Source: Alkalilimnicola ehrlichii (GTDB lineage Bacteria; Pseudomonadota; Gammaproteobacteria; Nitrococcales; AK92). Taken from it: a DNA stretch of 64,000 nucleotides. How positions within the stretch are numbered: the first letter of the stretch is position 1; every line of letters begins with the position of its first letter. Both the position numbers and the translations under genes were made by a program. The stretch spans positions 1-64,000 of the forward strand of contig NZ_NFZV01000020.1 in the NCBI RefSeq assembly GCF_003399765.1, in the 5' to 3' direction. A model generated the notes under the pieces. It was given only the letters and a program-made list of their open reading frames with translations, had not been told where the DNA came from and searched no databases. Shown piece after piece: positions 35,641-45,880 of the stretch.

Positions 35641-36569
35641 GCCCGACTCTCCTTCGCGGTAGCGCGCTGATAGAACAAGGCGACACCGATGGCCAGCACG
35701 AACAGGACGACGGCGGCGGCGCTACCGAAGCCGATGTTCAGGCGCGACAAGCCGAAGGTGTAGAGGTAGGTGACAATGGTGTGGGTCGAGTGCGACGGTC
35801 CGCCGTTGGTCATCGGGATGATGACGTCGAAGATCTGCAGCGAGCCGATGATGGCGAAAAAGCCGCTCACCACCAGGGCGTGCTTGATCATCGGAATCTG
35901 CACGAACAGCGCCACCTGGCCCGGTTTGGCGCCCTCCAGCTTGGCGGCCTCGATCAGATCCTTGGGCACACTCTGCAACGCGGCAATGTAGATCATCATG
36001 TGGAAACCGAAATACTTCCACACGATGACTGTCATGATCGCCGGGAAAGCCCACTGATGATCGGCCAATACGTAGACCGGATCCTGCCCCAGCCTTTGCA
36101 ACAGGGAGGCGGTAACGCCGTAGTCGCCGTCGAAGACGAAGCTCCAAATCAGCCCGGCGGCAACTTCCGCCAGGATGAAGGGGAGGAAAAACACCAGCCG
36201 AAAGAGCGTATTCGTCGGCGTCTTGCGGTATACCAGCAACGCCAGCCCCAGCGCTAACGGCATCTGCAGGACCAGCGAGACGACGATCAGCATCGAGGTG
36301 TTCCGCAGGGCGGTATGAAACACGCTGTGATCGAATAGTCGCTGGTAGTTCTCGGTACCGACGAAATTGCTCGGCGAACCGTAACCGTTCCACGAGAAGC
36401 CGCTGTAATAGCTCGCGTCGATCAGCGGCAAAATGACAAATAACGAAAACAGAGTCAGGGCCGGCGGCAACAGAATCAGCACCGCCGTCAGCCTGCCGCT
36501 GGCGATCGTTCGCTTGAAGCGTTCGGCCGCTCCACCGCGGCTAACAACGGCTTGGGTCATAGTCGTCAT
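35637..36569 (-). CDS. Sugar ABC transporter permease (MalF type)
   Basis: A 310-residue inner-membrane protein with six hydrophobic segments (first LTAVLILLPPALTLFSLFVI). The EAA motif is DLIEAAKLEGAKPGQVALFV near residue 205. It forms the importer with the MalG-type permease and the binding protein encoded just upstream in the operon. The substrate is inferred as xylo-oligosaccharides or xylose from context. Confidence 0.92.
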   Translation of the reverse strand: MTTMTQAVVSRGGAAERFKRTIASGRLTAVLILLPPALTLFSLFVILPLIDASYYSGFSWNGYGSPSNFVGTENYQRLFDHSVFHTALRNTSMLIVVSLVLQMPLALGLALLVYRKTPTNTLFRLVFFLPFILAEVAAGLIWSFVFDGDYGVTASLLQRLGQDPVYVLADHQWAFPAIMTVIVWKYFGFHMMIYIAALQSVPKDLIEAAKLEGAKPGQVALFVQIPMIKHALVVSGFFAIIGSLQIFDVIIPMTNGGPSHSTHTIVTYLYTFGLSRLNIGFGSAAAVVLFVLAIGVALFYQRATAKESRA

Positions 36570-36644
36570 AGTGACATTCCATCCCGAAACGAGGCATTGA
36601 CAGGCGCGGGCACGAATCCCGCCCGCGCCGGGATAGATCGGGGA

Positions 36645-37934
36645 TTATCTAAACTCCCAGGCCTCCGCGACCCGCTCGGCCGCTTGTTCGGGCGTGATCG
36701 CCCCCTGGGCCAGATCGCCGCTGATGTCGTTGACGGTGGCGCCGACGGAAACCCCCAGCGCCTGGTCGAGGAACACCTGATGGAAGCTCGACTCGTCGAG
36801 CATCCGGGCGACGCTGCGGGCGTACGGCGTATCGAGTTCTTCCTCTGAGCCGTAGGCCACCGGCACGAAGATACCGGCGCGCGCGGCCCTGCGTTGATTC
36901 TCTTCGTTGAGCAGGAAGCGCAGGAAGTCGACCGCCTCGTCGGGAGCATCCCGCGTGACGGCAAAGCCGTTGATACCGCCGAAGCTATGCTCGTTGCCGG
37001 CGGCATCGGCAATCGTGGGAAAGGGGATGAAGCGCAAGTCTTCGTCGGGCACGCCTTCGCCGCTCTCCGAACGCTCCTTGTGCGGGATGTAATCCCAGTC
37101 GCCCATCAGGTGCATGGCGGCCTCCTGATCGCCGAACATGGCGCTGGCCCGCTCGTAGGTGGTCGACATAAAGCCGGGTTGGAAGGGGTTCAGGTCCACG
37201 AACTCTTGCAGCAGTTGCCCGGCTTGCACGAACGGTTCGCCGGCAAAGCCGCCGTTCGCGCCGGTTTTGGCGGCCTCGATACCGTCGCCACCGGCCAAGC
37301 GCGTGGCCAGGTAGCCCCAGTAGAAGTGCATGGGCCAGCCGTCCCGGCCGCCGACCGCCACCGGTGTGATGCCCTGCTCGCGCAGCGCGACGACGGCGTT
37401 CTTAAGGTCATCCCAAGTCTCGACGTCGTCGATGTCGACCCCGGCTTGTTCGGTCAATGCGGCGTTGGCCCAAAAGCCCACCACGGTCGCGTAGAGCGGC
37501 GCCCCATAGACCCGGCCGTCGAGGGTGAAGGCACCCACGGCGCTCTCGGGATAGAGGTCCGCCCAACCGTCGTTCATTTCCTCGGTGATATCGCGGACGA
37601 ACCCAGCTTCCACTTGGTCGCGCAAGCCCTCTCCGCCCCAGCTATAGAAGATGTCGGGACGCTGTCGGGATTGCAGCAGGGTGGGCAGGCGCGTCTTGTA
37701 GGCCTCGTTGGCGATATACTGGAACTCGACGTTAACGTCTGGATTCTGAGCTTCGTACTCGGCGATGATTTCGTCGTAATACTGTTTTTCGGCGTCGCTG
37801 ATCTCGACGCGTAGCAACCGCACGGTGGTGTCCGCGGCGGCCTCGATGGAGCTCACGGCCAAAGCAGCGGCGATCGCCGCCACCCAGCCACGGGAACGCG
37901 GCCATGCCTTATTGTGCCTAGCGGATATATGCAT
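36645..37934 (-). CDS. Extracellular sugar-binding protein of the xyl ABC importer
   Basis: A 429-residue periplasmic binding protein with a signal peptide (basic MHISARHNKAWPRSRG then GWVAAIAAALAVSSIEAAAD, cleavage near 35). The mature part matches solute-binding protein family 1 (TVRLLRVEISDAEKQYYDEI, NPDVNVEFQYI). AAGGAGGAG precedes the ATG. It lies between the xylose dehydrogenase and the permeases. Confidence 0.92.
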   Translation of the reverse strand: MHISARHNKAWPRSRGWVAAIAAALAVSSIEAAADTTVRLLRVEISDAEKQYYDEIIAEYEAQNPDVNVEFQYIANEAYKTRLPTLLQSRQRPDIFYSWGGEGLRDQVEAGFVRDITEEMNDGWADLYPESAVGAFTLDGRVYGAPLYATVVGFWANAALTEQAGVDIDDVETWDDLKNAVVALREQGITPVAVGGRDGWPMHFYWGYLATRLAGGDGIEAAKTGANGGFAGEPFVQAGQLLQEFVDLNPFQPGFMSTTYERASAMFGDQEAAMHLMGDWDYIPHKERSESGEGVPDEDLRFIPFPTIADAAGNEHSFGGINGFAVTRDAPDEAVDFLRFLLNEENQRRAARAGIFVPVAYGSEEELDTPYARSVARMLDESSFHQVFLDQALGVSVGATVNDISGDLAQGAITPEQAAERVAEAWEFR

Positions 37935-38010
37935 GACGTTCTCCTCCTTATGGTGTTATTAGAATTCGACGCATCTTCTTTTGCCGGGGCGCCTTACCCG
38001 GCGTTTCGCT

Positions 38011-38781
38011 TCAGCCCCAACCGCCGTCGACCGCGAGCTCTTGGCCGGAAATCGCCGAACTGTCGGCACTGGCGAGGAAGAGTGCGGCAGGAGCGACATG
38101 CGTCGGCTCCAGCCGCATCTTCAGGGACTGCCGAGCCTGGATCGACGCTTCCTCTTCCGGGCCGATCCAATTCTCAAGCTGTCGTTCGGTGATGATCGAG
38201 CCGGGCACGAGGGTGTTAACGCGGACGCGATGCGGGCCGAGATCGCGCGCCAAACTGCGCGTTAGACCATGTACCGCGGCTTTGGCGGTGACATAAGCCG
38301 ACAGGTCGGCGATCGCCATCTGCACGCTGATCGAGCCGAAGTTGATAATCGACCCTCCGCCCGCCTCGATCATCTGGCGGGCGGCGGCCTGGGCGGCGAA
38401 GAACATCGGCCGCAGGTTGAGCGACATGCGCTCGTCCCAGTAATCGACGTCAATCTCCTGCCAGGAATGGCGATCGTCGTTCGCGGCATTATTGACGAGC
38501 GTATGGATCGGCCCCAGCGTTTGCCCGACGTCGGCGATGACAGCCTGTAGCGCCGCCACATCGCGGATGTCGCAATGGAAGTACCGCGGCACCTCGCCGG
38601 TTTCGGCCTGCAATGTCTCGAGCAGCGCCTCGCTGGCGGCGTCGTTGATATCGACGAACGCGACCCGCGCCCCCTGGCGGTGGAAAGCGCGCGTTAGCTC
38701 CGCGCCGATACCGCTGCCGCCACCCGTAATAAAGACCACACGCTGTTCGAGGCTTGGATAACGTGCCGCGTCGTAGCTCAT
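38011..38781 (-). CDS. xylB: D-xylose 1-dehydrogenase (SDR)
   Basis: A 256-residue NAD(P)-dependent SDR, first enzyme of the Weimberg route (xylose to xylonolactone). The cofactor site is TGGGSGIG near residues 19-26, NNAANDDRH near 89, the serine lies in INFGSIS, and the YVTAK tyrosine/lysine follows. NDDRH and YWDERMSLNLR are also strongly conserved in Caulobacter xylose dehydrogenase. It is the first gene of the ten-gene leftward xyl operon, next to the divergent promoter region. Confidence 0.9.
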   Translation of the reverse strand: MSYDAARYPSLEQRVVFITGGGSGIGAELTRAFHRQGARVAFVDINDAASEALLETLQAETGEVPRYFHCDIRDVAALQAVIADVGQTLGPIHTLVNNAANDDRHSWQEIDVDYWDERMSLNLRPMFFAAQAAARQMIEAGGGSIINFGSISVQMAIADLSAYVTAKAAVHGLTRSLARDLGPHRVRVNTLVPGSIITERQLENWIGPEEEASIQARQSLKMRLEPTHVAPAALFLASADSSAISGQELAVDGGWG

Positions 38782-39126
38782 TCTGGCTCCCTACTTAGTT
38801 TATTCTGTTTACTAATAGAAAATCAGTTTATCCGCTTGCGTAAAAAACGCAATAGTTGCTGCGATACCCGGTGCTAGTACGTTAATATAGTATAAGTGCG
38901 TTGAAAATCGACGGCCTGGATGCAGCCGATTAATGTCGGTAGCGTGTCCATGCTTCGTTTAGTTTGCTTACCAAGATTATAGGTAGGGCGGTAAACGCTC
39001 GGTCGCGGAGGCAAAATAAAGCCGCCAACGCCAGCCGCGCGAGCGCGACCGACATCTACTCATCATTACGCCGTTCGGAGAGTCGGCTCGGCGTCGGCGC
39101 CGGGAAAAGAGGCTACGCTTTTATTT
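38782..39126. promoter_or_regulatory. Divergent xyl promoter region with possible ROK/XylR operators
   Basis: This AT-rich 345-base gap separates the leftward catabolic operon from the regulator. TTAGTTTATTCTGTTTACTAA (38795-38815, arms TTAGT/ACTAA) and TTTAGTTTGCTTACCAAG (38957-38974) resemble the Bacillus xylO half-site TTAGTTTG. These are plausible XylR sites, by similarity only. Confidence 0.45.
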
Positions 39127-40329
39127 ATGTCAACCAACTTTCAACAGCATAAGGCGGGTGATCTGCATTTCCTAAAGCGGCTCAACCGCAGCGCCATCCT
39201 CGAACTGATCCGTCGCGCGCCGGGCATGACGCGGGCCGATATCGCCACTCAAGCGCAATTGACCAAAGCCACCGTGGGCGCTGGTGTGCAGTCTTTGCTC
39301 GAACAGGGTTGGCTTAGCGAAGGCGAGTTGCAAAGAAGCGGCGGCGGTCGTCCCGGACGGTCGTTGTATCTCAACGAGCAGCATTATGTGCTGCTCGGTG
39401 CCGAGGTCGATGTCCACGGTTTACGCCTGGTCGCATGTACGCTCACCGGCCAGATATTGACCTCGCGTCAAGAGTATTTGGCTCCGACGACGCCGGAAAT
39501 TACCGCTGACTTGCTCGCCGATTTGCTGAGGGCATTGCGGTCCTCGCCGGAAGTGGCCGGTCGCCAGTGTCTCGGAGTGGGTATCGCGCTGCCCGGTCCG
39601 ATTGATCCCAAGAAGCCGATTCTTCGTCTCGCACCCAACTTGGGTTGGCGCGATATCCGTTTCCTGGATCTGTTGCGTGCCCGCCTGCCGGAGCTAGACA
39701 GTCTGTGGCTGATGGACAACGAAGCGAAATCCGCGGCGTTCGGCGAACTTTACTTCCGTACCGACAAAATTACCGACTCGCTGGTCTACGTCAGCGCCGG
39801 CACGGGTATCGGCAGCGGCATGGTCGAGGGCAACCACCTACCGCTGATCTCGCGCGGCCTGCAAGGGCTGGCCGGGGAAATCGGCCACACCGTGCTGCAA
39901 CCGGGCGGCTTGTACTGCCGTTGCGGCAATCGCGGCTGCGCGGAAACCCTGGTCAGCGGTTGGTCGATTCGTGCCGCCTTGGGCATCGCCGAGGATCAGA
40001 GCCTTAGCGAGGCCTTGCAGCCGCGCCTCGGGGAAGCCGAGGTGCAGGTTACCTTGCGGCGGGCCGGCGAGGCGCTCGGAACGCTGCTGCTCAATCTTCA
40101 TCACACTCAAAACCCTTCCGAGATCGTCCTCGGTGGTTCGCTCGTTCAAATCGGCGCGCCGCTGCTCGATCCTGCTCTAACTTACTTCAAAGCTAATCAA
40201 AACTCGCTGCTGGGAACGACTCAGCAGGTGCCGATTCGCATCATCGAGGATTCGACCTTCGTTTCCGCGCGCGGCGCCGCCGCGCAAGTGTTGGCCAGAG
40301 CCATCCACGGCCCCGGCGAGTTGCTATAA
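39127..40329 (+). CDS. ROK-family transcriptional regulator (XylR-like)
   Basis: A 400-residue regulator. The N-terminal winged helix-turn-helix is about residues 15-75 ([20 protein letters not shown]) and the C-terminal ROK sugar-binding domain follows. The [13 protein letters not shown] and [11 protein letters not shown] loops bind the sugar, and the GH...[10 protein letters not shown] zinc motif (near 257-276) is complete. XylR-type ROK proteins repress xylose genes until xylose binds. It lies between the two arms of the xyl cluster. Confidence 0.88.
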   Translation: MSTNFQQHKAGDLHFLKRLNRSAILELIRRAPGMTRADIATQAQLTKATVGAGVQSLLEQGWLSEGELQRSGGGRPGRSLYLNEQHYVLLGAEVDVHGLRLVACTLTGQILTSRQEYLAPTTPEITADLLADLLRALRSSPEVAGRQCLGVGIALPGPIDPKKPILRLAPNLGWRDIRFLDLLRARLPELDSLWLMDNEAKSAAFGELYFRTDKITDSLVYVSAGTGIGSGMVEGNHLPLISRGLQGLAGEIGHTVLQPGGLYCRCGNRGCAETLVSGWSIRAALGIAEDQSLSEALQPRLGEAEVQVTLRRAGEALGTLLLNLHHTQNPSEIVLGGSLVQIGAPLLDPALTYFKANQNSLLGTTQQVPIRIIEDSTFVSARGAAAQVLARAIHGPGELL

Positions 40330-40360
40330 GCGGTTACCTCATTTGCGCTCTCATTTCGCT

Positions 40361-40384
40361 ACTAAGTAAAAAGTTTGAACAAAC
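40361..40384. promoter_or_regulatory. Possible operator upstream of the semialdehyde dehydrogenase
   Basis: ACTAAGTAAAAA followed by the palindrome GTTTGAACAAAC (40373-40384) lies about 50 bases before the start codon. It echoes the TTAGTTTG-type sites on the other side of the regulator gene. Confidence 0.4.
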
Positions 40385-40436
40385 GTGCTACCTTTCCTAA
40401 GGTAGAAGCTCTGTCGACTATCAGAAGGAGGTGCGC

Positions 40437-42014
40437 ATGCAACCGGAAGGAGTTCTTCTTATCGGCCAACAGGCCGTAAACGGCGGCCAAGCCGCCATTC
40501 GTGCGGTCAATCCCGCGACCGGCGAGGTCTTGGAGCCGGTCTATCATGGCGGCAGCGGCAGCGAGGTCGAGCAAGCGTGTCGACTCGCCGAAGCCGCGTT
40601 CGATAGCTACCGCGAAACGTCGCTCGAAGCGCGGGCCGCTTTCCTGGAAGCGATCGCCACCGAGATCGAAGACCTCGGCGATGCGCTGATCGAGCGCGCC
40701 ATAATGGAGACCGGTCTGCCACGGGCGCGCCTGGAAGGCGAGCGCGGCCGTACCTGCGGTCAGCTTCGTCTGTTCGCCTCGGTGGTACGTGCCGGCGAGT
40801 GGTTGGATCTCCGGCACGACCCGGCGCTGCCCGATCGAACGCCGCTGCCCCGCCCCGATCTGCGCCAGCGGCACATCGCCGTGGGCCCGGTCGCCGTCTT
40901 CGGCGCCAGCAACTTTCCGCTGGCCTTCAGCGTGGCCGGCGGCGATACCGCCTCGGCGTTGGCCGCCGGTTGCCCGGTGGTGGTCAAAGGTCACGCCGCT
41001 CACCTTGGCACGTCGGAATTTGTCGGCCGGGCGATCCAGCGGGCGGTCGCCAAGTGCGGGCTGCCCGAGGGCGTGTTCTCGCTCTTGTTCGGTGCCGGCA
41101 ACGAGATCGGCGAAATGCTGGTCTCCGACCCGCGGGTCAAGGCGGTCGGTTTCACCGGCTCCCGCCGCGGCGGCACCGCGCTGACCGCCATTGCCCAAAC
41201 CCGCGCCGAACCGATCCCGGTCTACGCGGAAATGAGCAGCATCAACCCGGTGTTCTTATTGCCCGAGGCCCTTAGCGTGCGCGGCGGAGCGATCGCCGAA
41301 GGCTTCGTCGCCTCCCTGAACATGGGGGCCGGGCAATTTTGCACGAACCCCGGTTTGGTCCTGGGCGTCAAGAGCGGAGCGCTGGAGGCCTTTGTCGCCA
41401 CGGCCGGCTCGGCGGTCGAGGCCAGCGCGCCTCAAACCATGCTCACCTCGGCCATCCACAGCGCTTACGAGGCGAGCGTCGAGGCGCTCGCCAAGCACCC
41501 CAAGGTTCGCGAGATCGCCCGCGGCCAGGCCGGCGACAGCGCCTGCCAATGCCGCGCCGGGCTGTTCGCCGTGGACGCCGAGGACTTTATCGCCGACAAG
41601 TCACTACAGAACGAAGTCTTCGGCTCCACCTCGTTGGTAGTCGAATGCCGCGACATCGACGAGATGGCGCGGGTCGCCGAGCGGCTGGAAGGCCAACTCA
41701 CCGCCACGCTGCAAATGGACGACGACGATCTCGCGACGGCCAAGGCACTGTTGCCGGTGCTCGAGCGCAAGGCCGGCCGGATTCTCGCCAACGGCTGGCC
41801 GACTGGCGTGGAAGTGAGCCACGCCATGGTCCACGGCGGCCCTTACCCGGCCACCACTGACCCGCGCACCACCTCGGTGGGCAGCGCCGCGATTCGGCGT
41901 TTCTTGCGGCCGGTGTGCTACCAAAATCTGCCGGCAGGCCTGCTGCCCGAACCGCTCCAGGATGGAAACCCGCTGGCCGTGACCCGGCTAGTGGACGGCC
42001 AACGCGAGGGATAA
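40437..42014 (+). CDS. xylA: 2,5-dioxovalerate (alpha-ketoglutaric semialdehyde) dehydrogenase
   Basis: A 525-residue aldehyde dehydrogenase carrying out the last Weimberg step (2-oxoglutarate semialdehyde to 2-oxoglutarate). [20 protein letters not shown] near residue 150, [13 protein letters not shown] near 240, the catalytic Glu in [11 protein letters not shown] near 262 and Cys in [10 protein letters not shown] near 300 mark the KGSADH branch. ATG 40437 is chosen over GTG 40431 because AAGGAGG ends 5 bases upstream. The name follows Caulobacter usage, not xylose isomerase. Confidence 0.9.
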   Translation: MQPEGVLLIGQQAVNGGQAAIRAVNPATGEVLEPVYHGGSGSEVEQACRLAEAAFDSYRETSLEARAAFLEAIATEIEDLGDALIERAIMETGLPRARLEGERGRTCGQLRLFASVVRAGEWLDLRHDPALPDRTPLPRPDLRQRHIAVGPVAVFGASNFPLAFSVAGGDTASALAAGCPVVVKGHAAHLGTSEFVGRAIQRAVAKCGLPEGVFSLLFGAGNEIGEMLVSDPRVKAVGFTGSRRGGTALTAIAQTRAEPIPVYAEMSSINPVFLLPEALSVRGGAIAEGFVASLNMGAGQFCTNPGLVLGVKSGALEAFVATAGSAVEASAPQTMLTSAIHSAYEASVEALAKHPKVREIARGQAGDSACQCRAGLFAVDAEDFIADKSLQNEVFGSTSLVVECRDIDEMARVAERLEGQLTATLQMDDDDLATAKALLPVLERKAGRILANGWPTGVEVSHAMVHGGPYPATTDPRTTSVGSAAIRRFLRPVCYQNLPAGLLPEPLQDGNPLAVTRLVDGQREG

Positions 42015-42017
42015 GAC

Positions 42018-43193
42018 GTGAAAACCGTAAACAACTCAATACTTCCCGAAGACTCGGCGCGTGCACTATTGGTCGGCCGGGTATGGCGTGCGGCCCCCGA
42101 TGCGGGGCCGGCGCTGGTCGCGATTCGCCGAGGCGAGGTCATCGACATCAGCGCGCAATGCCAATGCATGGCCGACCTTCTCGATCGCGACGATGCAGCA
42201 GCATTCGTCGCGACGGTCGAAGGCGAAGCGCTGGGAACCGTGGAAGCGTTGCTGGCGAACTCCCTCGCCGAGCCCCAGCGCGCGCCGTACCTGCTCGCGC
42301 CCTGCGACGTGCAGGCCATCAAGGCCTGCGGCGTGACCTTCGCCGTCAGTCTGATGGAGCGCGTGATCGAAGAACAGGCGGGCGGTGACGCTGCTCGCGC
42401 CGGGGCGCTGCGCGAGGAATTACAGACACTGATCGGCGGCGATCTGTCGCGCATCGTGCCCGGCTCCGAGGAGGCCATGGCGCTCAAAGCGGAATTGCAG
42501 GCCCGGGGCGCTTGGTCGCAGTACATGGAGGTGGGGCTGGGTGTCGACGCCGAGGTGTTCACCAAGGCCCAGCCGTTCTCCGCGGTAGGGTTCGGAGCTC
42601 GCGTTGGACTGCACCCGGCCTCGCAATGGAACAACCCCGAGCCCGAGATTGTACTGGCGGTCGACGCCGCCGGCCGGGTCAAGGGCGCGACGCTGGGCAA
42701 CGACGTCAATCTGCGCGATATCGAGGGGCGTAGCGCCCTGCTGTTGGGCAAGGCCAAGGACAACAACGCCTCCTGCGCAATAGGTCCATTCATTCGCCTG
42801 TTCGACGAGACGTTCACCCTGGATACCGTGCGCGAGGCGCACGTCTCGCTGCGCATCGAGGGGGAGGGCGACGGCTTCGTGCTCGACGACAGTAGCGACA
42901 TGCGCCAGATCAGCCGCGATCCGCTGGAGCTGGTGGAGCAGACCGTGGGCGCGCACCATCAGTACCCGGATGGCTTCATGCTGTTCCTCGGCACCATGTT
43001 TTCGCCGATCCAGGATCGCGACGGCGCGGGTAAGGGGTTTACCCACCGCATTGGCGATACCGTGACCATTGCCACGCCGGCACTGGGCAGCCTGGTCAAT
43101 CGTGTCGATCGCAGCGATCGATTGCCGCCATGGGCTTTCGGCATCCGGCAGTGGTTAAAGCACATAAACCAGAAAACGGCTATGGCCGTTTGA
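42018..43193 (+). CDS. xylX: 2-keto-3-deoxy-D-xylonate dehydratase (FAH-fold)
   Basis: A 391-residue fumarylacetoacetate-hydrolase-fold enzyme that dehydrates 2-keto-3-deoxy-xylonate to 2-oxoglutarate semialdehyde. The Mg-ligand acidic cluster is NNPEPEIVLAVDAAGRVKGA near residue 210, followed by LGNDVNLRDIEGRSALLLGK. Its length and the N-terminal extension match the pentonate dehydratase branch. It starts 3 bases after the dehydrogenase stop, so the two are co-transcribed. Confidence 0.88.
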   Translation: MKTVNNSILPEDSARALLVGRVWRAAPDAGPALVAIRRGEVIDISAQCQCMADLLDRDDAAAFVATVEGEALGTVEALLANSLAEPQRAPYLLAPCDVQAIKACGVTFAVSLMERVIEEQAGGDAARAGALREELQTLIGGDLSRIVPGSEEAMALKAELQARGAWSQYMEVGLGVDAEVFTKAQPFSAVGFGARVGLHPASQWNNPEPEIVLAVDAAGRVKGATLGNDVNLRDIEGRSALLLGKAKDNNASCAIGPFIRLFDETFTLDTVREAHVSLRIEGEGDGFVLDDSSDMRQISRDPLELVEQTVGAHHQYPDGFMLFLGTMFSPIQDRDGAGKGFTHRIGDTVTIATPALGSLVNRVDRSDRLPPWAFGIRQWLKHINQKTAMAV

Positions 43194-43223
43194 AGTACGC
43201 GGGAGCGGTTCCCAGCCGAGGCC

Positions 43224-43556
43224 TCAGGCGCGCGCGATCCAGAGTCCGAAGAGCGCAGTTTGGAGCACCAGAGCGGCACCGTAGATCCCGTGGACGGAAT
43301 GCCAGAACGACTGCCGCGCTGCCTCGACCGCACCGCTGGCGAGCAAGGTGGCAAACACGGAATTGAGAAAGACAGGGAGTATGAGAAGCTGCAGCAGCGC
43401 GGCGCCGAACATCAGCTTGTGGGCGGTCCCCACCTTAAGGATAGCGCCCCTGACACTGCCGGAGTCACCGTTAATCGCTATCCAGGCTAGCCCGAGCAAA
43501 ACCAGAACCAGCGCGGAGGCAAAGAGCCTGGTGCTGAGTGTGAAGTAGATCGTCAC
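43224..43556 (-). CDS. Small inner-membrane protein, unknown
   Basis: A 110-residue protein with four hydrophobic segments (about 9-27, 46-68, 70-85 and 90-107), ending LQTALFGLWIARA. No signature residues recognised. It reads toward the xyl dehydratase gene (convergent), so it is not part of that operon. Confidence 0.6.
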   Translation of the reverse strand: MTIYFTLSTRLFASALVLVLLGLAWIAINGDSGSVRGAILKVGTAHKLMFGAALLQLLILPVFLNSVFATLLASGAVEAARQSFWHSVHGIYGAALVLQTALFGLWIARA

Positions 43557-43984
43557 GTGTCTTCCTTTGAGTTATCGCTCAGCGGTCGGGGTTGGCTCTT
43601 GGAGACACCACAGCGACGTGTACAAGCCAAGCTCTCCTAGTAACATACCCATCAGCAAATTAATAACTATAACTAGGGATAATAACTAACTAGGAAACAC
43701 CCAGCCAGCCGTCCTCGGCTAACTGAGTGACAAAGGCGGTTCACTGAGTGCACTGGGTGTCCCGCGAAACCGGTGCTCGTGCCTCGCGTGCCTACTGGCT
43801 GACGTTAGGCTGCACTGGAGATAGGGCGAGGGCTTTACGGTGTGTGCGCCAAACTCATCAAAGATATGCTGCCGCAATGTTCTGGTACTCGATCATGAAA
43901 CTGGCGAATTTGAGCTAGAGTAAAACTCCTTGTGGGATGAGGCCTCAGTAAATACGGTTATAGAAAACAAGGAAAACTATAAGC
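43557..43984. repeat. Gap with palindromic repeat P, copy 3 (43694-43765) and an R'-like box
   Basis: Repeat P copy 3 runs from AAACACCCAGCCAGCC to CACTGGGTGTCCC, with near-perfect inverted ends. GACGTTAGGC at 43801-43810 matches the attC R' core. From here rightward the DNA becomes clearly AT-richer, marking the left edge of the cassette-like region. Confidence 0.6.
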
Positions 43985-45880
43985 ATGAAGAGAATGAAAT
44001 GGGCTGCCTTTAAGATCGTAATGGGCATATTAGGCAGTGTAATGCTTGTCGCTGGTTGTTCAGGAGGCAAGGAGGTAGAGCAGGAGCAAATCAGTGTGAG
44101 AAAACAGTTTGAGCAGCTTGAAGCTACCCATGAAGCCCGTTACAAGTTATTGGAGAATCTTGAAGATACCGAGTTAGCGCGATTGCTATGGGAAGAACAA
44201 CGCGCGAATTATTTCACTATGCTGAATCTTATCTCTTTTCATATGACGCCGGGAGAATTTCAGTATACTCAGCCGCAGTTGCTTCGCTTGCAAGATTATG
44301 GCGATATGGCGGAGATGACAGAGGCCTATCTGCAAAGTTTATTGGCGATTAGTAGCCATCAACACCCTCACTGCATGCGTTACTCAGGTAATCATGGCTT
44401 TGTTCTTCGCGAAGGGTTTGAATTTCCGTTTCGCTACCGCCTTATCTATTCTCACATGGTATTTGACGATGGTAATACTCTACAACTCCCAGATGTAGCG
44501 AACAGACAGCAGGAAACTCCGGATGTCATTCATAGGGGAGGCAGTTATTGCTACAAAGAGGTGTTTTCCACGGACGATCCTCAACCAACAAAGGTCAGAG
44601 GTGAGTTTCATGCTGAACTGCCAGATAATTTAATTGAATTTGAATTCAGTGCTGAAGACATCGGTAAAACCATTGAGCAGAATGGGTATTTAGTTACCTT
44701 GTTGGAATTTGAGCAAGGCCGCTATGCAATTGAGATTGATGCTGTTGAAGAAAAAAGCTTGAACTTTCATAGTCGCGATGTTGTTGCAGAGGCGGTTGAT
44801 GTGCATGGCGAGTATATTGCCTGGCGAGCAACCGAGCGTGAACCTACTACCCGCGCGCATCGAATACACAAGTTACTGGAAGAACTGTTTCAAAGAGCGG
44901 AGCAGGGAACCATAAGTACGGAAGATGCGCTTAGAGAGCTTGAGGTGTTACGCGATACCTTGCTTGAAGAGCAAGGCCGTAAGCTATTTTTGAGCCGGGC
45001 GTTTAACGGCATTGTGGACAAAGCACGGATCACCTTGATGATCTACTCAGAGGAGAGCGAATCCTTTAGCCGTGAATTGGAATTGCCCGTATATAATTTC
45101 CCACGACCGCAGGTCGCTAATGAGGTGAATCTGAACGCTTTGCCACAGATCTCTGCTGCAACCCCAGTTTATGATGCACGAGCTGAGCTCAATGCCTCGA
45201 TCGTTGAGTTAGATGCGCAGCAGATGCAGGCACGGGTAAGAATGGTTCAGTGGCACGAGGACATTGAGAGCCCTGATTTGCAGAGAGAGTATACAGGTCA
45301 GATTGGCTGGTTTTACCCACCCGTGCAAAGTGACATTTTTATGCAACGACAAGATCGTGCTGGCGCACTTCATGTACTTGGTGAGTTCGAGTTCTACGAT
45401 GAGCAGGGTGATCCTGTCGAAGCTCGAGAAATGAGCGATGCTAACAGCGAAAAACTTGCCTTCGAGTATAAGCCGGGAAGCCTAGAATACCCCCGTATGT
45501 TTGGGCGTCTGGTTTACAGCCCCGAGCGATTCACTAAGCCACCAGTACGTGTCAAAGGCATATTGCCGATGATTGTCGCCCCTAATATTGTCAAAGACAG
45601 CTACGCGATTGACGAACTTCCAGCAGGTATGGCTCTGAACGGAAATCAGTTGATGATCGATTACGCAGTGTTCGAGCCTCGTGAAGTCGCAGAAGTCAGG
45701 GACGAGCTGACTGAACGGAGAAATAAGGTCTTCGTGAAGGATGCAAACGGGTATTTGACAGAAATAAAGAAAGAAACGCTGTATCACCCTCATTCTGGGC
45801 GGACTGCGGTTGATGTTTACTATTTTACGGTGAACCGGAGTCGGTCGAGGTTTGGTATAAGGGGGATACTACGCTTGTAG
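43985..45880 (+). CDS. Large lipoprotein of unknown function, C-terminus frameshifted
   Basis: Read as 631 residues with a lipoprotein signal peptide (hydrophobic IVMGILGSVMLVAGC, lipobox VAGC near residue 25). The mature region is acidic, with a helical part (about 35-120) and several beta-rich parts (for example NLNALPQISAATPVYDA near 380 and LPMIVAPNIVKDSYAIDELP near 530). I do not recognise the family. The last residues TVNRSRSRFGIRGILRL are out of character; the next frame reads GEPESVEVWYKGDTTLVEYE. One missing T at 45823-45826 would explain it. GC content is well below that of the xyl cluster. Confidence 0.7.
   Translation: MKRMKWAAFKIVMGILGSVMLVAGCSGGKEVEQEQISVRKQFEQLEATHEARYKLLENLEDTELARLLWEEQRANYFTMLNLISFHMTPGEFQYTQPQLLRLQDYGDMAEMTEAYLQSLLAISSHQHPHCMRYSGNHGFVLREGFEFPFRYRLIYSHMVFDDGNTLQLPDVANRQQETPDVIHRGGSYCYKEVFSTDDPQPTKVRGEFHAELPDNLIEFEFSAEDIGKTIEQNGYLVTLLEFEQGRYAIEIDAVEEKSLNFHSRDVVAEAVDVHGEYIAWRATEREPTTRAHRIHKLLEELFQRAEQGTISTEDALRELEVLRDTLLEEQGRKLFLSRAFNGIVDKARITLMIYSEESESFSRELELPVYNFPRPQVANEVNLNALPQISAATPVYDARAELNASIVELDAQQMQARVRMVQWHEDIESPDLQREYTGQIGWFYPPVQSDIFMQRQDRAGALHVLGEFEFYDEQGDPVEAREMSDANSEKLAFEYKPGSLEYPRMFGRLVYSPERFTKPPVRVKGILPMIVAPNIVKDSYAIDELPAGMALNGNQLMIDYAVFEPREVAEVRDELTERRNKVFVKDANGYLTEIKKETLYHPHSGRTAVDVYYFTVNRSRSRFGIRGILRL

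Noticed and set aside
36894-37814. A 306-codon plus-strand frame opposite the sugar-binding protein
   Set aside because: Shadow frame without family resemblance; the binding protein is unambiguous.
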